Below are positions 25,601-33,537 of a stretch of 64,000 nucleotides of DNA, piece after piece. Every line of letters starts with the position of its first letter. Position 1 is the stretch's first letter. The notes under the pieces were generated by a model, which saw only the letters and a program-made list of their open reading frames with translations, was not told where the DNA came from and ran no database searches. Position numbers and translations under genes: made by a program. The stretch is taken from the NCBI GenBank assembly GCA_913776825.1, contig CAJYPV010000015.1:1-64000 (forward strand), written 5' to 3'. The DNA comes from Burkholderiaceae bacterium (GTDB taxonomy: Bacteria > Pseudomonadota > Gammaproteobacteria > Burkholderiales > Burkholderiaceae_C).

Positions 25601-26061
25601 CAGTCGCCCATCAGCACGACGGGTTGACCGGTCGAGTACAACGCCTCGGTGCGGCGACGCAGCCGCTCCAGCCAGCGCAGCTTGGCCTCGAACTTCGGCC
25701 CGGGACACGGGTTTCCATTCACCGCATAGAGCCCGGCGAACAGCACGCCCTCGATGGCGGCCTCGACATAACGGGCCTCGCGGTCCTTCGGATCGCCGGG
25801 CAAGGCCGTCAGCACCGGCACCGGCGCATTCAGTCGCGTCAGCAGCGCGACGCCGTTCCAGCGCTTCTGACCGACGACCACGCAGGCATAGCCCGCTTCA
25901 CGCAGCGCCTCGGTGGGGAAGTCCGCCGCGACGCACTTCAACTCCTGCAGCGCCACCACATCGGGTTGGCGGCGCTGCAGCCAGTCCAGCAGCTGATCGA
26001 GCCGCTTCAGGACCTGATTGACATTCCAGCTGGCGACCAGCACCGCGTCACCGCTGGCCAC
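22603..26061 (-). CDS. ligD: Fusion of exonuclease III-like AP endonuclease with DNA ligase D
   Basis: A 1152-residue single chain with four enzymatic units. Residues 7-262 are an ExoIII/Xth-type endonuclease (NVN at 13-15, LQEL with Glu40, GDWNVVP near 152-158, IDHILV at 224-229, SDHAP at 251-255). An Ala-Lys linker follows (273-290). Residues 331-470 are the LigD 3'-phosphoesterase (HWASRLHYDFRLELDG). Residues 535-815 are the ATP-dependent ligase with Lys545 (ETKFDGYR) and Glu594 (LDGEIV). Residues 866-1152 are the primase-polymerase with Asp984/Asp986 (FDLDPG) and Asp1074. All key residues are present. It performs end processing, fill-in and sealing in Ku-dependent NHEJ; the added endonuclease would remove abasic or blocked 3' ends. 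Start is GTG, overlapping DUF3606 by 14 bases. No ku gene is in the window. Confidence 0.9.
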   Translation of the reverse strand: MASGDAVLVASWNVNQVLKRLDQLLDWLQRRQPDVVALQELKCVAADFPTEALREAGYACVVVGQKRWNGVALLTRLNAPVPVLTALPGDPKDREARYVEAAIEGVLFAGLYAVNGNPCPGPKFEAKLRWLERLRRRTEALYSTGQPVVLMGDWNVVPTDADIYKPDTWRDNALLQPQARDAFEQILAQGWVDAIREVHPTDPPPFTFWDYRRQRWPRDAGLRIDHILVGPMFRVLDAGVDKDERGAESPSDHAPVWAKLQRIKTRGTSQPEAKAKAKAKAKANSKAKASSHAETAPNAEAPLARYNAKRNFSKTAEPAGKLMAREATDAPLHFVIQKHWASRLHYDFRLELDGVMVSWAVPKGPSYDPAVKQMAVHVEDHPIDYNDFEGRIPRGEYGAGTVIIWDRGTWEPIGDARAGLAKGKLIFKLHGQKLAGLWELVRISKPGERKQDQWLLLKKRGDAWARPSRDYDVISALPDSVVDQPLGLIEEREPRGAVMRASPAAPALLAALADAKRAPLPDTLSPQLATLTATVPPGDWVIETKFDGYRLLARIDGEDIRLFTRSGNDWTAKFPQLAQALSALDIQHAWLDGEIVVMNDRGVPDFNALQNAVDRRKTQRIQWFLFDAPFLDGKDLREWPLVQRRALLRQRLLAPGGSAAEVNDVIRFSEAFEALPQQLLQAACQLGLEGVMLKRADAPYSSRRSDTWLKLKCQLRQEFVVIGFTDRAGSRTEVGSLLLGYHEAGVLRSAGSVGTGWNAETARSLRSTLSRLVTSTPAVDADQLQPGRWTRRTPGAERWVTPTTVVEVAFSEWTPDGQIRHARFRGVRTDKPAGAIIRERPRGEAKAPTPAAKRASAKKPAASPIKISHPERVIDASSGLTKLDLVRYYESVADWMLPHLKGRPISLVRAPQGIGGQLFFQKHPELKMPGLTTLDESLWPGHASLMAVETAQALISAAQMNAIEFHTWNAKAKDIDRPDRVIFDLDPGEGVTWAMLQEAAILMRTLLDELGLAAWLKTSGGKGLHVVVPLTPQLAYDEVKRFSEMAVQHMARTIPSRFVAKSGGANRVGRIFIDYLRNGHGQTTAAAFSARARPGMGVSMPVAWEQLKDLKGGAQWTIATAREYLSFQRTDPWSAYWKKRQGLTRAIKALAD

Positions 26062-26233
26062 CCTTGAGGTGAGCTTCCACCGCCGCAGCCTGGGTGCCGA
26101 CAGCCGCCACGGCGCGCTTGAGCGCTTCCGGCGTCACGCCCAGCTTCCTGCTCCAGTCGCGCAGCTCGTAGTCCTCATTCACATTGATGCGGGTGCGGTC
26201 TTGCCCGCCGGATTGGGTTTTGTCGTCAGACAT
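26048..26233 (-). CDS. DUF3606 family small protein
   Basis: A 61-residue protein with the typical DUF3606 pattern: INVNEDYELRDWSRKLGVT followed by LKRAVAAVGT and a short C-terminal helix. The fold is a small helix-turn-helix-like domain of unknown function. AAGGAG lies about 8 bases before the ATG at 26233. Its end overlaps the start of the Xth-LigD gene, so the two are co-transcribed. A DNA-related accessory role in end joining is possible but not shown. Confidence 0.8.
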   Translation of the reverse strand: MSDDKTQSGGQDRTRINVNEDYELRDWSRKLGVTPEALKRAVAAVGTQAAAVEAHLKGGQR

Positions 26234-26402
26234 CAAGGCTCCTTCAGTCGAGACCGACCGTGCAGCAACCGTCGTGCCCGCGCGTCGCCCGCCTAAGCCG
26301 CACCGTACGGCGGCGGCAGAACGCGCCAGACCGATCGTCCGGCCAAGGTGGCGAGCCGTTTGCCGAGGAGAGGCCAGCACCCGCCATCGCCAGGAGACCC
26401 GA

Positions 26403-27092
26403 ATGAGTCCTTCCCCAGCCGCCAGCGCCGCCGCCACGGCGTCCGCACCGCCCGTTCCCGACTCGATGCCGGCGGCCGGCTCGATGACGCCGATGTCCGG
26501 CCAGCCCGTGCATCTCCAGCTCAACGGCCAGCCGCTGGCGCTGACGCTCGAACCCTGGACCACGCTGCTGGATCTGCTGCGCGAGCGGCTCGATCTGACC
26601 GGCACCAAGAAGGGCTGCGATCACGGCCAATGCGGCGCCTGCACCGTGCTGGTCGATGGCAAGCGGATGAACAGCTGCCTGCTGCTCGCGGTGAGCCTGG
26701 ACGGCCGATCCATCACCACGGTGGAAGGCCTGCCGGCCTTGGTCGCCTCACCGGACGCCGCGCCCGTCCCGGCCGCAGGCGCCCTGCCCGACCGCGAGAC
26801 GCTGCATCCCTTGCAGCAATCCTTCATCGACTGCGACGCGCTGCAATGCGGCTACTGCACGCCAGGTCAGCTGTGTTCCGCAGCCGGTCTGTTGAATGAA
26901 CCGCGACCGGTGAATCGGCATGAGCTGCGCGAGCGTCTGAGCGGCAACCTGTGCCGTTGCGGCGCCTATCCGCAAATCGTGGATGCGGTGTCGCGCATCG
27001 TGCTGCGGCCCGACAGCGCCGTGCCGGCGGTGTGCGCGGCCACGGCCGCGATGGTGGCCTCGGCTGCAGAAACCGGCGAGGTGCGCGAATGA
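26403..27092 (+). CDS. paoA: Aldehyde oxidoreductase/xanthine dehydrogenase-family [2Fe-2S] subunit
   Basis: A 229-residue small subunit of a molybdenum hydroxylase. The plant-type cluster motif GCDHGQCGACTVLVDG and the second cluster motifs CGYCTPGQ and LCRCGAYPQI are intact. Unlike E. coli PaoA, the Ala/Pro/Ser-rich N-terminus lacks a twin-arginine signal, so export is doubtful. The ATG at 26403 has GGAGA upstream. It passes electrons from the molybdenum centre to FAD. The stop overlaps the FAD subunit start (ATGA at 27089-27092). Confidence 0.85.
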   Translation: MSPSPAASAAATASAPPVPDSMPAAGSMTPMSGQPVHLQLNGQPLALTLEPWTTLLDLLRERLDLTGTKKGCDHGQCGACTVLVDGKRMNSCLLLAVSLDGRSITTVEGLPALVASPDAAPVPAAGALPDRETLHPLQQSFIDCDALQCGYCTPGQLCSAAGLLNEPRPVNRHELRERLSGNLCRCGAYPQIVDAVSRIVLRPDSAVPAVCAATAAMVASAAETGEVRE

Positions 27093-28201
27093 ACCGCTTC
27101 GACTATCACCGGGCCTCCTCCACGCAGGACGCGCTCCAGGCGCTGCATGCGGCGCCCTTGCAATCGCTGGAGGCCCAACTGCCGCGCTTCATGGCCGGCG
27201 GGACCAACCTGGTCGACCTGATGAAGGAAGGCGTGATGGCGCCCAAACGCGTCATCGACATCGGCCAGTTGCCGCTCACCGAGATCCGCGAACTGGACGA
27301 TGGCAGCCTGTGGCTCGGCGCACTCGCCACCAATGCGGACACCGCCTATCACCCGCTGGTGATCGAGCGATTCCCGCTGCTGCGGTCGGCCATCCTGGCG
27401 GGCGCCTCGCCCCAGATCCGCAATCGGGCGACCAACGGCGGCAATTTGCTGCAACGAACGCGCTGCGTATATTTCTACGATGCCGGTGTGCCCTGCAACA
27501 AGCGTCTGCCCGGCAGCGGCTGCCCCGCCGCGACGGGTCTGGCGCGACAGCATGCGATCCTGGGCAGCAGCCCGTCGTGCGTGGCCACGCATCCGTCCGA
27601 CATGTGCGTGGCGCTGGCCGCGTTGGAGGCGGTGGTGCATGTCACCGGACCCAACGGCGATCGGGCCATTCCGTTCGCCGACTTCCATCGACTGCCCGGC
27701 AACCGGCCGGACCTGGACACCACCCTCGCACCCGGCGAGCTGATCACCCACCTCGTGCTGCCGCCCAACGAGCTTCAGGCGCACGGCTGCTACTTGAAGC
27801 TGCGCGAGCGCGCGTCCTATGCCTTCGCGCTGGTGTCGGTTGCGGCGGCGCTGAGCCTGGACGATGACGGCCGGATCGCGCAGGCGCGGCTCGCGCTGGG
27901 CGGTGTGGCCCACAAGCCGTGGCGCGACCTCGATGCCGAGCAGTGGCTGATCGGCCAGGCACCGACGGCCGACACCTGGCGCGAATGCGCTGCGATCATC
28001 CTCAAGGACGCCGTCGCGACGGGCGGTCCGGCGCTGCCGGAGTCGCTGCCGGGCAATGCCTTCAAGATCCCGCTGGCGGAACGCGCCATCGTGCGGGCCC
28101 TGGAGCTCGCGCTGGCGGGCATCCCCACCAACACTGGCGAAGACGCCTTCCGCGCCCTCGGCGCGCAGGAGGATCGCGCCCCCACTTCGGAGTCGCCATG
28201 A
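27089..28201 (+). CDS. paoB: Aldehyde oxidoreductase FAD-binding subunit
   Basis: A 370-residue flavoprotein subunit. The FAD-binding PCMH domain has FMAGGTNLVDLMKEG and ATNGGNLLQRTRC. An insert with several Cys (RCVYFYDAGVPCNKRLPGSGC) matches the extra [4Fe-4S] site known from PaoB. A CO-dehydrogenase-flavoprotein-like C-terminal domain follows. Coupled by ATGA overlaps to both neighbours, it should form an alpha-beta-gamma complex with them. Confidence 0.85.
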   Translation: MNRFDYHRASSTQDALQALHAAPLQSLEAQLPRFMAGGTNLVDLMKEGVMAPKRVIDIGQLPLTEIRELDDGSLWLGALATNADTAYHPLVIERFPLLRSAILAGASPQIRNRATNGGNLLQRTRCVYFYDAGVPCNKRLPGSGCPAATGLARQHAILGSSPSCVATHPSDMCVALAALEAVVHVTGPNGDRAIPFADFHRLPGNRPDLDTTLAPGELITHLVLPPNELQAHGCYLKLRERASYAFALVSVAAALSLDDDGRIAQARLALGGVAHKPWRDLDAEQWLIGQAPTADTWRECAAIILKDAVATGGPALPESLPGNAFKIPLAERAIVRALELALAGIPTNTGEDAFRALGAQEDRAPTSESP

Positions 28202-30474
28202 CGGTCGATGCTCAACAACCCATCGCCCCTGAGGGCACCGGCGCCGTCGCCATCGGCACGCCGCTGCCGCGCATCGACGCGCTGGCCAAGGTCACGGGCA
28301 CCGCGCGTTACGCGGCCGAGCACGGCGCGGCCGACCTGCTTCACGGCGTGGTCGTCAACACCGTGGTGGCGCGGGGCCGCATCCGGTCCATCGATACCCA
28401 GGCCGCGCTGGCGCTCGAAGGCGTGGTGGAGGTGATCACCCATCTCAATCGGCCCAAGATGCGATCGATGGACCTGTTCTACAAGGACATGACCGCGCCG
28501 GCGGGATCGCCGTTCAAGCCGCTGCACGACGACGAGATCCACTACAGCGGCCAGCCGGTGGCGCTCGTGGTGGCGACCACGCTGGAAGTCGCGCGCTATG
28601 CGGCGATGCTGGTGCGCATCGAGGTGGAGTCGCGTCCGCATGAAACCAATCTGCTGGCGCATCGGGACCGGGCCAAGACGCCGTCCCGACTGAAGGCGGG
28701 TTATTCGCCACCGCCGAAGCCACGGGGTGATGCAGAGTCGGCCTGGCAGGCCGCGCCGGTCACGGTGGATGCCGAGTATTACGCCGGCGTCGAGCATCAC
28801 AACCCGATGGAGATGCACGCCAGCACCGTGATCTATGGCGAGGACGGTCACCTCACGATTCACGACAAGACGCAGGGCTCGCAGAACTCGCGCTGGCTGG
28901 TCTCGCGCGCCTTCGGCTTGCCGGAGCGCAAGGTGACGGTGAAGAACGCATTTGTCGGCGGCGCGTTCGGGTCAGGCTTGAGACCGCAATACAACCTGCT
29001 GCTCGCGACCATGGCGGCCCTGCATCTCAAGCGATCGGTGCGGGTGGTGCTGACGCGCCAGCAGATGTTCACCTTCGGCCATCGACCGGAGACCTGGCAG
29101 CGGGTGCGGCTCGCCGCGGACGCCACCGGTCGGCTCACGGCGGTGATGCATGAGGCGATCGCGGAGACCTCGCGGCGCGAGGACTATGTCGAGGTGGTGG
29201 TGAACTGGTCCGGCCAGCTCTATGCCTGCGACAACGTGAAGCTCGACTATCAGTTGGTCGAGCTGGACCAATACAGCCCGATCGACATGCGCGCGCCCGG
29301 CGCGGCCCACGGCGTGCATGCCTTGGAAGTGGCGATGGATGAACTGGCCCATGCGGCGGGACTCGATCCGCTGGCGCTGCGGCTGCGCAACTATGCGGAG
29401 CGGGATTCCGCGAAGGATCTGCCGTTCTCGACCAAGGCGCTGCGCCAGTGCTATGACCAGGCCGCGCGCCGCTTCGGTTGGGAGCGCCGTCCGCTGGCGC
29501 CCCGGCAGATGCGGGAAGGTCACGAGTGGGTCGGCTGGGGCATGGCCACCGGCACCTGGGATGCGATGCAGATGTTCGCCCGGGCGCGCGCGACGCTGGA
29601 TGAAGAGGGTCGCCTCGTGGTGGAAAGTGCCGCGACCGACATTGGCACCGGCACCTACACCGCGATGGCCCAGATCGCCGCCGCATCGATGGGTCTGCCG
29701 CTGGAGCATGTGACCTTCAGGCTGGGCGATTCCACCTTGCCGGTCGCACCGATCGAAGGCGGGTCGTCGCATGTGTCGACGGTGGGATCGGCCGTGCACG
29801 GCGTCTGCGAAAAGCTGCGCAAGAGCCTGTGGAAGCGAGCCAAGCAGCATGTGCCGGGATTCGACGGTGCGCGCTATGCCGATCTGGAGTTCCGTTCAGG
29901 GCAGATCGTGCACCTTCCCTCGGGCGCGACCGTGCCGGTGACGCAACTGCTGCGCGAGAGCGCGGGCGGCCGACTGGAAGACAAGTACCTGCTGCTGCCG
30001 AACATGCTGAAGCAGAAGAAGTACATCCGCGCGGTGCATTCGGCGGTGTTCGTCGAGGTGCGGGTGGACGAAGCGCTGGGCACCGTGCGGGTCACCCGCG
30101 TGGTGAGCGCGGTCGCGGCGGGCCGGATCATCAATCCCGTGACCGCTCGCAGTCAGATCATCGGCGGTGTGGTCTGGGGCATTGGTCAGGCGCTGCATGA
30201 GGAGACGCTGTCCGACCATGCGTTGGGCCGCTTCATGAATCACAGCCTGGGCGAGTACCACATCGCCAGCAATGCGGATGTGCCGGAGGTGGACGTGCTG
30301 TTTGTCGAAGAGGACGACCGCATCGTCAGCCGCATGGGCGCCAAGGGCGTCGGGGAGATCGGCATCGTCGGCGTCGCGGCGGCGATCAGCAATGCGGTGT
30401 TTCATGCGACCGGCAAGCGTGTGAGGAGCACGCCGATGACGCCGGACAAGGTGATGGCGCGGGAGATGGGGTGA
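28198..30474 (+). CDS. paoC: Aldehyde oxidoreductase molybdenum-binding subunit
   Basis: A 758-residue catalytic subunit. The N-terminus GTPLPRIDALAKVTGTARYAAE is typical. The substrate/Moco regions include GAFGSGLRPQYN, MRAPGAAHG, ATDIGTGTYT, GGSSHVSTVGSA, and GAKGVGEIG near the C-terminus, which holds the catalytic Glu. It oxidises aldehydes to carboxylic acids using molybdopterin cytosine dinucleotide by family. No XdhC/PaoD-like maturation gene follows; after the stop there is a 180-base gap and then a convergent gene. PaoC-like is preferred over XdhB because of the 4Fe-4S-type partner subunit. Confidence 0.85.
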   Translation: MTVDAQQPIAPEGTGAVAIGTPLPRIDALAKVTGTARYAAEHGAADLLHGVVVNTVVARGRIRSIDTQAALALEGVVEVITHLNRPKMRSMDLFYKDMTAPAGSPFKPLHDDEIHYSGQPVALVVATTLEVARYAAMLVRIEVESRPHETNLLAHRDRAKTPSRLKAGYSPPPKPRGDAESAWQAAPVTVDAEYYAGVEHHNPMEMHASTVIYGEDGHLTIHDKTQGSQNSRWLVSRAFGLPERKVTVKNAFVGGAFGSGLRPQYNLLLATMAALHLKRSVRVVLTRQQMFTFGHRPETWQRVRLAADATGRLTAVMHEAIAETSRREDYVEVVVNWSGQLYACDNVKLDYQLVELDQYSPIDMRAPGAAHGVHALEVAMDELAHAAGLDPLALRLRNYAERDSAKDLPFSTKALRQCYDQAARRFGWERRPLAPRQMREGHEWVGWGMATGTWDAMQMFARARATLDEEGRLVVESAATDIGTGTYTAMAQIAAASMGLPLEHVTFRLGDSTLPVAPIEGGSSHVSTVGSAVHGVCEKLRKSLWKRAKQHVPGFDGARYADLEFRSGQIVHLPSGATVPVTQLLRESAGGRLEDKYLLLPNMLKQKKYIRAVHSAVFVEVRVDEALGTVRVTRVVSAVAAGRIINPVTARSQIIGGVVWGIGQALHEETLSDHALGRFMNHSLGEYHIASNADVPEVDVLFVEEDDRIVSRMGAKGVGEIGIVGVAAAISNAVFHATGKRVRSTPMTPDKVMAREMG

Positions 30475-30654
30475 TGGCGGCGGCCGCCCGCGCCTGCGAT
30501 GCGACTGCTGGTCCGGCGGGTGGCCTATCGTGTCACCGATGACGATGGCGCTAGCGTCTGAAAGCCGGAACGCCTGTTTGGACAGGCCGTCCTGCTGAGG
30601 TGCCGCCCTTCTTCTCATCGGCAATAGCCTGCATGGAAGGGCACCATCGAGGTT

Positions 30655-31029
30655 TCATCGCTGAAGTTCAGACAATGCAGCCGCCGCGGTTTCGAGAACG
30701 GAAGCCCACTCTGGAAGATGGATGTAATCCTCGTCTGAAAGCTCCGTACCGTACTTCTGAAAAATTGCCTCCAAGGACGCCACCACTTTGGAAATCGCCT
30801 CCGCCTCGGTTTCGCTCCTCAAGATCCAACCAATCGTCGAACGTGCGTCCACCGCCAATCGTGTGTCGTCGTAAAGAAAATGCACTGCATAGTCGAACTC
30901 GTCGTGCTGTGGCGTGGGTGAAGCTTGCATCAGCCACACCCGTCTCTGATATTCAAGGTCCGCGAGCGCCTTGAGGTGCTGTATCAGCTCAGCCCGCATG
31001 TCTATCGACTTGACGTCCCCATGACTCAT
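30655..31029 (-). CDS. SCO4402-family protein
   Basis: A 124-residue acidic cytoplasmic protein. The pattern MRAELIQHLKALADLEYQRRVW, HDEFDYAVHFLYDDT and GWILRSETEAEAI matches the SCO4402 family of unknown function. These are small, scattered proteins often near toxin or mobile loci. The ATG at 31029 was preferred to an in-frame TTG. The gene is noticeably less GC-rich than its neighbours, which suggests recent acquisition. No partner gene is evident. Confidence 0.7.
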   Translation of the reverse strand: MSHGDVKSIDMRAELIQHLKALADLEYQRRVWLMQASPTPQHDEFDYAVHFLYDDTRLAVDARSTIGWILRSETEAEAISKVVASLEAIFQKYGTELSDEDYIHLPEWASVLETAAAALSELQR

Positions 31030-31094
31030 GGCTCGTTTCAATTTGTCCCTTTCGTCTAGCTAACCACGCTGCTACTCGCGACGCAACTGTTTTC

Positions 31095-32057
31095 TCACAT
31101 GAGGGCACCTCCCAATGCGTGCCACTCTCCCCGCCGATCCAACTCCATCATCCGATACGGCGGCGGCGGCGCCAGATCCTTCAGCCCCATCTGCGCCAGA
31201 AACGCGACCTGCTTCTCGTGGGCGACCGCATCAATCTCCTCCGTGCCCTTTTGCTGACCGTCGACGACCACCCGTGACGGCCGCAAGCCTCGCGGCATCG
31301 CCACCACTTCGACGGCCGCTCGCCCGACGGCCATCACGTCCAAGGCGCCGCCATGGCGAGCGTCGATCGCATTCAAGCGCTCGCCCAGCGTGGCCGCGCG
31401 TCCCGGCAGATCGCCATACTGCTGCTCGATCGCGGGATAGGCCGGCCCGGCCGCATGCGCGAAGTGCTCGGTGCCTGCGGTGAACGCGCCGGGCACCAGG
31501 ATGACGCTTTCAATGCCGGCAGCCCTTACCTCCATGCCGAGCACTTCCGCCAAGGCATCGCCGGCGACCTTGCTGGCGATGTAAGGTCCCAGGAAAGGCT
31601 CGTGCAAACGGGCGGTCGTGCTGCCGACATACAGCAGCAGCCCACTGCCCTGTCGCCGCATCGCAGGCAGCGCCGCTCGATTGACGCGCAGCCAGGACAA
31701 CGCATTCGTGTCGATGATCCGGGCCACCTGCTCGATGGAGAACGCCTCGGTGAGGCCCGTCATCAACATCCCCGCGTTGTTCACCACGCCATCCAGCCGA
31801 CCGCGCTCGGCGAGGATGTGGTTGACCGCCGCCTGGCATCCCACCTCGGACAAGACGTCCAATTCAAGGACCTCCAGCGCCAGGCTCTCCGCCTCAGCCA
31901 GTTGCAGCAGCGCGCTGGCCCGTTCGCGATTCTTTCGCTGCACGTCCCGCATGCTGGCGTAGACCCGGTGCCCCGCGCGGGCCAGTGACACCGCGATCGC
32001 CCGGCCAATGCCCGAGCCCGCGCCGGTCACCAGCATCACTTGTTCTTCGTGATTCAT
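31095..32057 (-). CDS. Short-chain dehydrogenase/reductase
   Basis: A 320-residue classical SDR with TGAGSGIG (11-18), NNAG (93-96), Ser146, Tyr159 and Lys163 (YIASK). A ~70-residue C-terminal extension ends in a Pro-rich stretch (LAPPPPYRM). It is the last gene of a leftward three-gene operon with an MDR oxidoreductase and a SnoaL-like protein, divergent from a LysR regulator. The set suggests reduction of a polar organic substrate or xenobiotic; substrate unknown. Confidence 0.85.
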   Translation of the reverse strand: MNHEEQVMLVTGAGSGIGRAIAVSLARAGHRVYASMRDVQRKNRERASALLQLAEAESLALEVLELDVLSEVGCQAAVNHILAERGRLDGVVNNAGMLMTGLTEAFSIEQVARIIDTNALSWLRVNRAALPAMRRQGSGLLLYVGSTTARLHEPFLGPYIASKVAGDALAEVLGMEVRAAGIESVILVPGAFTAGTEHFAHAAGPAYPAIEQQYGDLPGRAATLGERLNAIDARHGGALDVMAVGRAAVEVVAMPRGLRPSRVVVDGQQKGTEEIDAVAHEKQVAFLAQMGLKDLAPPPPYRMMELDRRGEWHALGGALM

Positions 32058-32073
32058 GACGAGCCTCCTGCCC

Positions 32074-32994
32074 TCAAGGGCTCATCCGAATCAGCACCTT
32101 GCCGCGGGCATGGCCGGTCGCCACCTTCTCCAACGCCGATCGGGCCTCGTCCAACGGGAAGATGGCGTCGGTGATGACCTGCAGTTGGCCCTGCTGGAAC
32201 ATCTGGACGGCCTGAGCCAGGAACGGCGTCGCGCTGGCAAAGAAGACCGATTCGCCCACATGCGTCGCTGTCGACCGGATGCTGAAGTCGACGAGCGTCG
32301 CGATGCGGCCACCGGCGCGCAAGACGCCCCACGAGCGGGCCAGCGTGTCCTGACCGACCGTGTCCAGCACCAGGTCGATGTCGCGCAGTGCCGCGAAGTC
32401 TTGCTGGCGGTAGTCGATGACCTCATCAGCGCCGAGACTCTTCACCAAATCCACGTTCTTTCCCGATGCGGTGGCGACCACATGGGCGCCCGCATGGTGG
32501 GCCAGTTGCACGGCCATGCTGCCGACGCCGCCCGCGGCCGCGTGAATCAGGACGCGCTGACCGCGCTGCAGTCGGCCAACATCGAACAGCGCTTGCTGCG
32601 CGGTGCCGAAGGCGGTCGGCAACGCCGCCGCCTGCTCCGCGCTCATGGCCGACGGCATGAGGCAGACGTCCTCGGCCGACACGACCAGCCGTTGGGCGAA
32701 GGCACCACCCGCATTGGGCGACGTGCGTCCGAACACCCGATCGCCGGGCTTGAACTGCGTCACTTCGGCGCCGACGGCGTCGATCACGCCGCTGAAGTCC
32801 GTGCCCGGCACATAGGGAAACTCGATCGGGAAGACCTGCTGCAGATAGCCCGCCAGGATCTTCACATCGAGCGGGTTCACGCTCGCGGTCTCGACGCGGA
32901 CCGAGACCTCGGCGGCGCCCGGCGCGCGCAAGTCGCGCTCGCCCAGGGTGATCACGTCGGGCGCGCCGAACGCGCCGATGAATGCTGCTTTCAT
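32074..32994 (-). CDS. NADP-dependent MDR oxidoreductase
   Basis: A 306-residue zinc-independent medium-chain reductase. It has MKAAFIGAFGAPDVI, ASVNPLDVKI, PGTDFSGVIDAVG, and the Rossmann motif HAAAGGVGSMAVQLAHHAGA. No zinc ligands are present, as in quinone reductases. It lies 16 bases upstream of the SDR gene and 20 bases downstream of the SnoaL-like gene, so it is part of one operon under the divergent LysR regulator. Confidence 0.85.
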   Translation of the reverse strand: MKAAFIGAFGAPDVITLGERDLRAPGAAEVSVRVETASVNPLDVKILAGYLQQVFPIEFPYVPGTDFSGVIDAVGAEVTQFKPGDRVFGRTSPNAGGAFAQRLVVSAEDVCLMPSAMSAEQAAALPTAFGTAQQALFDVGRLQRGQRVLIHAAAGGVGSMAVQLAHHAGAHVVATASGKNVDLVKSLGADEVIDYRQQDFAALRDIDLVLDTVGQDTLARSWGVLRAGGRIATLVDFSIRSTATHVGESVFFASATPFLAQAVQMFQQGQLQVITDAIFPLDEARSALEKVATGHARGKVLIRMSP

Positions 32995-33014
32995 GATGAT
33001 CTTTCCGGAACGAT

Positions 33015-33461
33015 TCAGGCTTGAGCGGGGAATTGGCCGAGCTGAAGGAACAGGCCGAACCAGTCCTCCAGATGCCAGGTCGTCGTCACGCGCGCGCCGT
33101 CCAGCGTGTGGAACTCATGGATGCGGAAGCTGACCGCCTTGCCGGTGGGCGGAATGCCGAACAGCTCGCCACGGTGCGTGCCGGTGATCTCGGCGCGGAC
33201 GCCGATGCGGTCGGGTTCCTGGACCATGTCGTGGATGGTGATCCGGACATCCGGGAAGGCCTGCGCCACGCTGCGGATGATGGGTTTGATGCCCTCAGGG
33301 CCGGGGCCTTGGCCCGGCTCCAGCGGAATGTCGTCCCACTGCGGGGCGAGCACCTCGTCGACGAGATCCGGGTTTTGCTCGGTGAAAGCGCGATACAGCG
33401 TCTCCACCGCCCGACGCTGGGCGAGGAGTTGCGGGGACAGATGGGAAGCGGGTGAGCTCAT
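33015..33461 (-). CDS. SnoaL-like/ester cyclase-type protein
   Basis: A 148-residue protein of the NTF2-like fold. Motifs are AVETLYRAFTEQNPDLVDEVLAPQW, GPGPEGIKPIIRSVAQAFPDVRITIHDMV, GTHRGELFGIPPTGK and the closing WHLEDWFGLFLQLG. SnoaL-like proteins include polyketide cyclases and many uncharacterised enzymes. It is the first gene of the LysR-divergent operon. Confidence 0.85.
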   Translation of the reverse strand: MSSPASHLSPQLLAQRRAVETLYRAFTEQNPDLVDEVLAPQWDDIPLEPGQGPGPEGIKPIIRSVAQAFPDVRITIHDMVQEPDRIGVRAEITGTHRGELFGIPPTGKAVSFRIHEFHTLDGARVTTTWHLEDWFGLFLQLGQFPAQA

Positions 33462-33537
33462 GGAGGCTTCATTTCAGGTGGAGAAGCCCGCAGTCTGAAA
33501 TCAGGACGACCATTCGTCCAACAAATGATCGGTATAG

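Noticed and set aside
24703-26067. A 454-codon plus-strand frame opposite the Xth-LigD gene
   Set aside because: It is a high-GC shadow of a gene with four intact catalytic domains and has no motif of its own.
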